From Mucilaginibacter sp. (GTDB lineage: Bacteria; Bacteroidota; Bacteroidia; Sphingobacteriales; Sphingobacteriaceae), in assembly GCA_028288315.1 (NCBI GenBank), contig JAQBNY010000305.1, positions 1 through 11,642 on the forward strand: a stretch of 11,642 nt of DNA, given 5' to 3'. The notes below the pieces were generated by a model. It saw nothing but the letters and a program-made list of their open reading frames with translations, was not told the origin of the DNA and searched no databases. Position 1 is the stretch's first letter, and each line of letters begins with the position of its first letter. A program made the position numbers and the translations under genes. Shown here piece by piece: positions 7,022 to 11,642 of the stretch.

Positions 7022-7152
7022 CTGCCATCACAAAAACGTACCTATGTGGTAATGTGGTTTATTGTTTTCTATGAGTATAGGTATAACCTCGAATTCTTCA
7101 GCTTCTTTAACTTAGCAGGTTTGTAAGCAGTTAGAATGCTATCTGTAAATTA
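7022..7152 (-). pseudogene. remnant of the aspartyl-protease gene
   Basis: The block matches 8900-9034, inside the protease gene, at most positions. Read on the minus strand it still gives FTDSILTAYKPAKLKKLKN, close to residues 158-176 of the intact protease. A frameshift then leads to a stop within the segment matching PILIENNK. Both ends are cut: one by the duplication junction and the other by a deletion that joins it to the YdaT-like remnant. Confidence 0.85.
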
Positions 7153-7219
7153 ATTAGAGCTGTTACAACAGGTATTAACACACAAAAGGAACAATGTATG
7201 TGATGTAAAATAGAAGCAT
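7147..7219 (-). pseudogene. remnant of the 5' end of the seven-helix gene
   Basis: From an ATG at 7219 the minus strand reads MLLFYITYIVP like the intact gene, then one lost base shifts the frame to a stop three codons later. In the shifted frame the match continues (VLIPVVTALIN) up to the junction at AAATTAA. Only about 25 codons were included in the duplicated block, so this was never a full gene copy. Confidence 0.82.
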
Positions 7220-7259
7220 CAATTATGTTTATAAGCTTTAAGCTTATAAACATAATTGA
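7219..7259 (-). terminator. perfect 18-bp inverted repeat, right copy, after paralog B
   Basis: Both 17-base arms (7220-7236 and 7242-7258) and the closing T-A pair are identical to the left copy at 6286-6333. The loop is shorter here, with AAGCTT on both sides of a single T, so the stem can extend further. It lies 15 bases after the stop codon of paralog B. Only a dead gene fragment follows, so a role in transcript ending or 3' stability of paralog B fits best. It lacks a long T run, so the terminator assignment is tentative. Confidence 0.6.
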
Positions 7260-7274
7260 CGTACAGAAATAAAG

Positions 7275-7781
7275 TTATTGGTTTAACGGGCTCATATAAA
7301 AAGCACAATAAGGAGGGCATACCTTTGTAAGATCATAGATATTGCTTTCAGGATCGCTACTTAATGCAGGATTGTCACTGGTTGATTTATAGATAACGTC
7401 CTTACCATTAACTACAGGCACTAATATAAGCTTGCTTGACATAGGGTCATTTACATCTTCTAAACCAATATAAGCCCTTACGCTTTCGGCATCAGGATTA
7501 TATTTTAATATGTTTTTAAAATCAATAATGGGGATAAGATATGATTTAGCTGAAAACTTATCATTAGATGTTTCCAGATAATCTCTCCAGTTTTTGGTCA
7601 TTGCGATTGCCTCATCTACAGGGATTGTTCCTTCTGGACCGGTTGATGGATTGGTTTGGTTGCTCGAAAACTTTTCTTGAGATGTTTCCAGGAAATCTTC
7701 CCAGTTTTTGGTCATTGCGATTGCCTCATCTACAAAGATTGTTCCTTCTAGAACGGTTGATGGATTGATCTGGTTGCTCAT
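7275..7781 (-). CDS. small CPPxC-tail protein, paralog B with doubled N-terminal motif
   Basis: This 168-residue protein of unknown function is a paralog of the 130-residue product at 6349-6741. The shared part (about 43-168) keeps the strand-rich core and the tail IYDLTKVCPPYC (148-159) ending in SPLNQ. The N-terminal 38 residues are repeated: VDEAIAMTKNWEDFLETS (18-35) and VDEAIAMTKNWRDYLETS (55-72), from a 114-bp tandem repeat. The open frame extends upstream to 7859. I choose the ATG at 7781 because it aligns with the start of paralog A and the extra 26 codons do not look like protein. There is no signal peptide and no membrane helix. The neighbouring duplicated genes have decayed while this one stays open. 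Confidence 0.82.
   Translation of the reverse strand: MSNQINPSTVLEGTIFVDEAIAMTKNWEDFLETSQEKFSSNQTNPSTGPEGTIPVDEAIAMTKNWRDYLETSNDKFSAKSYLIPIIDFKNILKYNPDAESVRAYIGLEDVNDPMSSKLILVPVVNGKDVIYKSTSDNPALSSDPESNIYDLTKVCPPYCAFYMSPLNQ
7552..7779 (-). repeat. 114-bp tandem repeat inside paralog B (two units)
   Basis: Units 7552-7665 and 7666-7779 are in-frame direct repeats, each encoding 38 residues. They share long identical stretches such as CAGTTTTTGGTCATTGCGAT. The unit nearest the core is closer to the single copy in paralog A, so the start-proximal unit, carrying F16, E28 and F30, appears to be the diverged one. Confidence 0.9.
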
Positions 7782-7846
7782 GTTTTGTTTTTTATTTATA
7801 ATGATTAAAAGGTTAAGATAAAAATCAGTATGTGATTGATTTTCTA

Positions 7847-7898
7847 TTGTATACCTCATTTTTTTAAAAAAGGTTACAGCTTCGCTTTTTAATATTTA
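7847..7898 (-). promoter_or_regulatory. conserved upstream box of paralog B
   Basis: Counterpart of 6772-6823: GTATAC, the T7/A6 stretch and CTTCGCTTTTTAATATTTA are kept. It lies 66 bases before the ATG instead of 31, because about 35 bases are present here that the left copy lacks. No TAnnTTTG box is visible in it. Confidence 0.5.
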
Positions 7899-8066
7899 GC
7901 AATCACATCCCGTACTCATTATGCTTAAAAAATATATGCTCTATCTGCTTTTGTCTAAGTAGTTCCAGTAAAGGTTTTGGTAAAAATGAAGTGACTTATA
8001 TTACAAGTGAGCGGATTCGTCAAAACTTCATCCAACTACATATGTTATGTAATAAACCAATTTTTT

Positions 8067-8261
8067 ATGCCCTGGAGAAACGGAGATTACCCGCCATCAT
8101 ACAAGAACTTGTCCAAGCCGGTAAGGGATAAGGCAGTAGAAATAGCAAATGCTTTATTGGAAGATAAGCATATGAAGGAAGGCGCAGCTATTGCTATAGG
8201 TGTTAAAAATGCCAAAGAGTGGTTTAAAAAGCATGAAGGTAGTAAACAACCGGGAAACTAA
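8067..8261 (+). CDS. small YdaT-like protein, 64 residues
   Basis: The product begins MPWRNGDYPPSYKNLSKPV and continues VRDKAVEIANALLED...KEGAAIAIGVKNAKEWFKKH. From memory this matches the N-terminal module of Bacillus YdaT-type general-stress proteins (MPW..DYP.S.KNL, IANALL, EGRAIPIA, A.EW); function is unknown. The frame is open upstream to a GTG at 8007, but I take the ATG at 8067 because the family starts with MPW. It is the only rightward gene in the accessory block and converges with the protease gene, with 19 bases between the stop codons. It ends in a charged, presumably flexible tail. A decayed second copy is at 6901-7013. Confidence 0.78.
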   Translation: MPWRNGDYPPSYKNLSKPVRDKAVEIANALLEDKHMKEGAAIAIGVKNAKEWFKKHEGSKQPGN

Positions 8262-8280
8262 AGTTAGCCATTCCTCCCAA

Positions 8281-9501
8281 TCAAATCCTCCTTTTTAACG
8301 TTAGTATAACCCGGCTGTATTGTTTATCGTGATATACCTCAAGTAGCAGGCCACGTCCGTCGCCTGATTTGAAAAGATGGTCCAGGTCTTCCAAACTCAT
8401 GTTGGCAACGGGCTTTAAATTTACCGACATTATCTCGTCATTCTTTGCCAAACCAATTTCATCACTTGCCGAGCCTGGTTCCACGCGGCTAATCACTACA
8501 TGCTTTAATCCATCGCCACCTGCATAATATTCCATCCCACTCATGTCGTGTTCAAATGGCTCTTTTAGGTTGCCGCAGGCTTTCACGTACATACGGCTAT
8601 TTTCATAATCAAATATTACCGTAAATCTTTTTAATACATCCATACCCAAATTGCCGTCGCGCGTTGTTAAATAAGCTGTATTTTGAGTTTCAGGGAAAGA
8701 AGAGAGTACATTGTTTAAGCCATATTTACCAATAGATAACTGGTTTACGCGACTTATCTCACCAGATATTGGCCCGGTTAGGCCCATACCCAAGTTAGCT
8801 GCTATGGCTTTTTCAGTTGGCCATTGGTTAACACTGTGATTATCTAAAGAAAGCGGGTGCCCGGCTCCAATATCTACTATCAGTTTGCACTTACGTATGC
8901 TGCCATCACAAAAACGTATTGATGTGGTAATATATGGTTTATTGTTTTCTATGAGTATGGGTATGGTATCAAATTTTTTAAGCTTCTTTAGCTTACCGGG
9001 TATGTAAGCGGTTAGGGTGCTATCTGTAAAATTAAGCTTTACTACCAGTTTGTTAAAAAACTCATAGCCCAATAAGCCGTGAATAGGTATACCAACATAA
9101 TTGGATAAGCCGAAATGATCTTTTTTAAAGATGGCCGCGCCTACACCCACGCTCCTGATACCGGGAATTTCTATTTTTAAGGGAGCGGTTACATATGCTT
9201 CGTAATCTTCACCAGTACCCACTCCTGCCAAATGTAATGTACGTTTATAAGTGATGTTTAATGAGTCTACCAGTTTAGGCTCGGTAATAATCATAATTCC
9301 TACACCACTATCCAAAATAAAGTTATAAGGCCCACGGTCATTAATGTTCAGCTTAATTATCACCATGTTTCTTATCATTTTAAACGGAACTTTTACCTTA
9401 TTCCTGTTTTCCAGCTCAAAGTACTGGGCATAGGTAGGTATGGTGCCGAATAAGAACATCAGCAATAAAACCAAGGGGTAATATATTCTTTTGCCTGACA
9501 T
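8281..9501 (-). CDS. exported retropepsin-like aspartyl protease with C-terminal PDZ domain
   Basis: The 406-residue protein starts with a signal peptide (about 1-25, likely cut after TYA or AQ). Two retropepsin-like lobes follow. The first has FILDSGVG (D64-S65-G66) and the second LIVDIGAGHP (D210-I211-G212). Each is followed by a hydrophobic Gly turn (HGLLGYEFF at 141-149, GNLGMDVLKRF at 283-293). A PDZ domain occupies about 330-402 (VVISRVEPGSASDEIGLAKNDEI). This is a common Bacteroidota layout for periplasmic or surface proteases of unknown target. The second catalytic motif has Ile where Thr or Ser is usual, so activity of that lobe is uncertain. The 5' side holds tandem repeats. A degraded piece of the same gene sits at 7022-7152. 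Confidence 0.9.
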   Translation of the reverse strand: MSGKRIYYPLVLLLMFLFGTIPTYAQYFELENRNKVKVPFKMIRNMVIIKLNINDRGPYNFILDSGVGIMIITEPKLVDSLNITYKRTLHLAGVGTGEDYEAYVTAPLKIEIPGIRSVGVGAAIFKKDHFGLSNYVGIPIHGLLGYEFFNKLVVKLNFTDSTLTAYIPGKLKKLKKFDTIPILIENNKPYITTSIRFCDGSIRKCKLIVDIGAGHPLSLDNHSVNQWPTEKAIAANLGMGLTGPISGEISRVNQLSIGKYGLNNVLSSFPETQNTAYLTTRDGNLGMDVLKRFTVIFDYENSRMYVKACGNLKEPFEHDMSGMEYYAGGDGLKHVVISRVEPGSASDEIGLAKNDEIMSVNLKPVANMSLEDLDHLFKSGDGRGLLLEVYHDKQYSRVILTLKRRI

Positions 9502-9512
9502 GGGAGTAACAG

Positions 9513-9534
9513 ACTGGTTTATAATACTGGTTTA
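9513..9534 (-). repeat. short direct repeat before the protease gene
   Basis: ACTGGTTTA occurs at 9513-9521 and again at 9526-9534 (plus-strand reading), a 13-base period directly upstream of the protease ATG. It could be an operator or leader element, or chance. Confidence 0.35.
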
Positions 9535-9547
9535 GGTATGTATAAAT

Positions 9548-9616
9548 GGTATAATATAAATACGCTTAAAAATTTTATTTGGTATAATAATATAAATACG
9601 TTTGTAAATTTTATTT
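9548..9616. repeat. two-unit AT-rich tandem repeat between DoxX-like and protease genes
   Basis: Units 9548-9580 (33 bases) and 9581-9616 (36 bases) share GGTATAAT, ATATAAATACG and AAATTTTATTT, differing by a three-base insertion and a few substitutions. The second unit includes the stop codon of the DoxX-like gene, so the repeat seems to come from copying that gene's extreme 3' end. No clear hairpin or promoter box was found in it. Confidence 0.75.
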
Positions 9617-10351
9617 AGTTGCCATATTCAATTTATTATATTTTGCCAAAGGTATTTCAGACACAATAAAAGCTCCACTCGCTATAGCCAGCTCAAGCAT
9701 AGCACCTGCCCATTGCTGCCCGTCATATATATTGTTAACCAACAACGGAATTTGATAAAATGCAATAGCTGTAAGCAGAAAAAGAGCCAGCAATATAGCC
9801 GGGGCACCCAGGTACCTGTTGCTGATAATACCAATGGTTGTAGTAACAATAATAATCCCAAACAGATAATCCCAAACCGCAATTCCGGGAAAATAGGCCG
9901 GTACCTTGGCCGTTACAAAATTAACATGGATAAAATGCTGTAAACCTAAAACTATCATTGGTACTGCAAACAAGTACTTACCAACCGGGAGTAGCCTTAA
10001 ATTACTGGTTAACACTAATGCAGCGCCCATTATAACAACATCCTGCAAAGCCCGGGTCCAATTTTGAACGTTTTGCGGGTCGGCAAACAATCTGGGTATG
10101 TGTATAAGCAATATAAATATTGCCAGCATTATGCTTAGCATAGTACAGGCGAGTTTTATATGCTTGTTAATGGCGATGCTTAAAGCCGCTGCTATAAAAG
10201 CTACGGCCACTAAATAAACAAAAAAGAGATGCCAGGGTATCCATGCAGGCACATAGGCGGTTAAAAAATCAGCATAAATAAAATGCTGAATTCCGAAGGC
10301 TGTAAGTGCTGCGGCGTATAACCATTTTCCGGTGTGAGTAAGCTTATTCAT
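9611..10351 (-). CDS. DoxX-like membrane protein with two homologous halves
   Basis: The 246-residue protein has about eight membrane helices arranged as two related four-helix units. Half 1 (about 9-117) has TAFGIQHFIYADFLTAYVPAW and ends NWTRALQDVVIMGAALVL; half 2 (about 124-231) has IVLGLQHFIHVNFVTAKVPAY and ends QWAGAMLELAIASGAFIV. (G)hQHF...DF.TA.VPA is typical of DoxX/DUF-like quinone-related membrane proteins in Bacteroidota. A single DoxX unit is about 110-140 residues, so this is a fused internal duplication. Substrate or partner is unknown. The gene is divergent from the large gene at 10539 and 109 bases before the protease, with which it may share a transcript. Confidence 0.8.
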   Translation of the reverse strand: MNKLTHTGKWLYAAALTAFGIQHFIYADFLTAYVPAWIPWHLFFVYLVAVAFIAAALSIAINKHIKLACTMLSIMLAIFILLIHIPRLFADPQNVQNWTRALQDVVIMGAALVLTSNLRLLPVGKYLFAVPMIVLGLQHFIHVNFVTAKVPAYFPGIAVWDYLFGIIIVTTTIGIISNRYLGAPAILLALFLLTAIAFYQIPLLVNNIYDGQQWAGAMLELAIASGAFIVSEIPLAKYNKLNMATK

Positions 10352-10422
10352 AAAAATATATAGTTCAGTTTTGGTTATTTAGTAGTCTACAATTCTTAAA
10401 TTGCATATGCCGGGCATCAATA

Positions 10423-10430
10423 CAAATTTA
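10423..10430 (-). promoter_or_regulatory. TAAATTTG -7 box for the DoxX-like gene
   Basis: The minus strand reads TAAATTTG, an exact TAnnTTTG match, 71 bases before the ATG at 10351. I see no TTG -33 element at the usual spacing. Confidence 0.5.
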
Positions 10431-10464
10431 TAGTCATAATAGCCAATACGTATGCGTTAAGTCT

Positions 10465-10490
10465 GTACAAGTTGGTACAAGTTGATACAA
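10465..10490. repeat. three 10-base direct repeats, possible operator
   Basis: GTACAAGTTG (10465-10474), GTACAAGTTG (10475-10484) and ATACAAGCCC (10485-10494, only the first six or seven bases conserved) follow without gaps. The period is close to one helical turn, so the same face of the DNA is presented three times. They lie between two divergent promoter boxes, suitable for a regulator that binds cooperatively. Confidence 0.6.
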
Positions 10491-10514
10491 GCCCAGATAA
10501 GTTTTTATTGATAA

Positions 10515-10522
10515 TAAATTTG
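10515..10522 (+). promoter_or_regulatory. TAAATTTG -7 box for the large right-end gene
   Basis: TAAATTTG is an exact TAnnTTTG match, 16 bases before the ATG at 10539, giving a leader of about 10 bases. The nearest upstream TTG (10482-10484) is about 30 bases away, farther than usual, and lies in the decamer repeats. Confidence 0.55.
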
Positions 10523-10538
10523 CCCATATACACCGATT

Positions 10539-11642
10539 ATGCCATTTGATGAATTGATAGAAACGCTAAAGCGTGAGTATGAAGCTGAGACTGGCTGGGG
10601 TGATAGCAATAGCTGGACAAACCAGGATTTTATTAATTTAAGTGAGCGGATACATCAGCGCACCGGTGTTCTGCTTAGTCATGTTACGCTAAAGCGGATA
10701 TGGGGAAAAGTGAAGTATGATAGTTTACCAAATACTTACACTCTTGATACCCTTGCACATTACATTGGTTTTGAAAGCTGGAGAAGTTTTGTAACCGCGC
10801 ATAATAAAAATGCTGATAATGTACTGGTGCATGAACCTGTTGCATCTGAACCTGAACAAGTAAAGCCTGTTAATAAACAGCTTAGAACTGTGTGGATAAT
10901 TACTGTGGTTTTGGCATTGACTATATTGGGAACTTATTTAAGCATGAAGAAAAAATCTGCGCTGGTTAAAAATAACGACTATAAATTCAGCAGCAGGAAG
11001 GTGGTTACCTCGGGGTTGCCTAATTCAGTTATTTTTAATTACGATGCTACAAAAGCTCCGGAAGATTCGGTTATCATACAGCAATCATGGAACCCAAAGC
11101 TGCGTACAAAAGTGTCTAAATGGGATCATCAGCATACTTCTATATATTATTACCCCGATTATTACAAAGCCAAACTAATTGTAAACAATCAGATAGTAAA
11201 ACAGCACGAACTGTTCATAAAATCTGATGGATGGATGTCTGTTATTGAGCAAGACCCCGTACCTGTATACATTGACAAGGACGAGATTAATCAGGATGGG
11301 AAAATGGGTATATCTGCCGAAACCATTTTAAAGCATAATGTAAAATTGCAACCTGTGCCACCTAATACGCTTTTTAGTAATGTGCGCGATTTTGGCGAGA
11401 TATACAGCGATGATTTTGTTTTTGAAACCTCGTTTAAAAATGATTACCGCGAAGGTGCCGCCGTATGCCAGAAAACAGATCTGTACCTGCTGTGTAAAGG
11501 TACTGCCATAGGTATACCATTTTGCGCTAAAGGCTGCATATCAGCGCTTGATTTATACTTTACTAACTATTTCCGCTCCGGCAAAACGGAAGACCTGTCA
11601 AACTTTGGTGTTGATTTTAGCAAGTTTGTTAAACTGAGAATA
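10539..11642 (+). CDS. membrane-anchored protein with N-terminal helical (HTH-like) domain, partial at the window edge
   Basis: The frame stays open from ATG 10539 to the end of the window (368 codons), so the C terminus is missing. Residues 1-90 form a soluble helical domain: LSHVTLKRIWGKVKY (47-61) then TYTLDTLAHYIGFESWRSF (66-84). This resembles a small helix-turn-helix-like domain seen at the N terminus of many Bacteroidota proteins, but DNA binding is not proven. An acidic linker (about 92-112) and a single membrane helix (about 117-134) follow. The outer part contains a PKD-like beta segment (SVIFNYDATKAPEDSVIIQQSW, around 162-185) and a later region that may be a lectin-like sandwich (FGEIYSDDFVFETSFKND). 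Function is unknown; the layout suggests a signal-linked membrane protein. Confidence 0.8.
   Translation, partial: MPFDELIETLKREYEAETGWGDSNSWTNQDFINLSERIHQRTGVLLSHVTLKRIWGKVKYDSLPNTYTLDTLAHYIGFESWRSFVTAHNKNADNVLVHEPVASEPEQVKPVNKQLRTVWIITVVLALTILGTYLSMKKKSALVKNNDYKFSSRKVVTSGLPNSVIFNYDATKAPEDSVIIQQSWNPKLRTKVSKWDHQHTSIYYYPDYYKAKLIVNNQIVKQHELFIKSDGWMSVIEQDPVPVYIDKDEINQDGKMGISAETILKHNVKLQPVPPNTLFSNVRDFGEIYSDDFVFETSFKNDYREGAAVCQKTDLYLLCKGTAIGIPFCAKGCISALDLYFTNYFRSGKTEDLSNFGVDFSKFVKLRI

Larger units (their letters stand above)
6213..7153. repeat. left copy of a tandem segmental duplication (decayed)
   Basis: This block matches the block at 7147-9035 in the same order and orientation. It holds the 5' end of the seven-helix gene, the 18-bp hairpin, the CPPxC-tail gene, its upstream region, the 3' half of the YdaT-like gene and part of the protease gene. 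Relative to the right copy it has lost about 165 bases around the start of the YdaT-like gene and about 640 bases covering the 3' half of the protease. The two copies are clearly related but carry many substitutions and small indels, so the duplication is not very recent. Confidence 0.85.
7147..9035. repeat. right copy of the tandem segmental duplication (largely intact)
   Basis: This is the fuller copy of the duplicated block, about 1.9 kb. It begins with a frameshifted remnant of the seven-helix gene and runs through the hairpin at 7219-7259, paralog B of the CPPxC-tail gene and the complete YdaT-like gene. It ends inside the protease gene, at the point matching the last protease base in the left copy. 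The shared sequence AAATTAA stands at 6213-6219, at the junction 7147-7153 and at 9029-9035. Confidence 0.85.

Noticed and set aside
6213..7781. CRISPR array or phage-type repeat region
   Set aside because: The repeats are two long gene-bearing copies and one two-unit coding repeat, not short evenly spaced units with unique spacers; no cas genes are seen.
7782..7859. N-terminal extension of paralog B by 26 codons
   Set aside because: Paralog A has no matching extension, both ATGs align at 6741 and 7781, and the extension overlaps the conserved upstream box.
6213..9035. Insertion sequence or transposon as cause of the repeated block
   Set aside because: There is no transposase, no terminal inverted repeats at the block ends and no target-site duplication; the ends meet at a 7-base microhomology instead.
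9682..9943. Open frames on both strands inside the DoxX-like gene
   Set aside because: Both are shadows in other frames of a protein with clear internal homology and membrane helices.

Overview
The window looks like chromosomal DNA from a Bacteroidota bacterium, most likely of the Sphingobacteriaceae (Pedobacter/Mucilaginibacter type). The reasons are AT-rich DNA, start codons without Shine-Dalgarno sequences, several exact TAnnTTTG promoter boxes, and Bacteroidota-style protein families. The genus is an inference.

Left part (1-3935): a tRNA-Arg(TCT) on the minus strand, then about 500 bases without a gene, then a rightward run. A BadF/N-acetylglucosamine-kinase-like ATPase ends in a clear terminator. 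It is followed by an N-acetylmuramoyl-L-alanine amidase, a TerC-family membrane protein (metal-exporter type) and phosphatidylglycerophosphatase A, closely packed. This is an envelope and housekeeping cluster. A small unrecognised leftward gene faces its end.

Middle part (4199-6286): a leftward three-gene signalling operon with overlapping reading frames. It encodes a seven-helix membrane protein, a NarX/DesK-type histidine kinase with only one membrane helix, and a NarL-type response regulator. The seven-helix protein probably senses the signal for the kinase.

Accessory part (6213-9501): the most unusual region. A block of about 1.9 kb, running from the start of the seven-helix gene, through a small gene with a CPPxC tail and a YdaT-like small gene, into the middle of an aspartyl-protease gene, has been duplicated in tandem. 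The join is at a 7-base microhomology. In the left copy the YdaT-like gene and protease piece have decayed into fragments. At the join, only a frameshifted start of the seven-helix gene remains. In contrast, both copies of the CPPxC-tail gene are intact, both keep a perfect 18-bp hairpin after the stop codon, and both keep a conserved upstream box. The right-hand paralog also carries an internal 114-bp repeat that doubles its N-terminal helical motif.

Right part (8281-11642): the intact secreted retropepsin-like protease with a PDZ domain, a DoxX-like membrane protein made of two homologous halves, and, divergently transcribed, a large gene running off the window edge. That gene encodes a protein with an N-terminal helical domain and one membrane helix; I do not recognise its function. 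The divergent spacer holds three helically phased decamers and a TAAATTTG promoter box on each strand.
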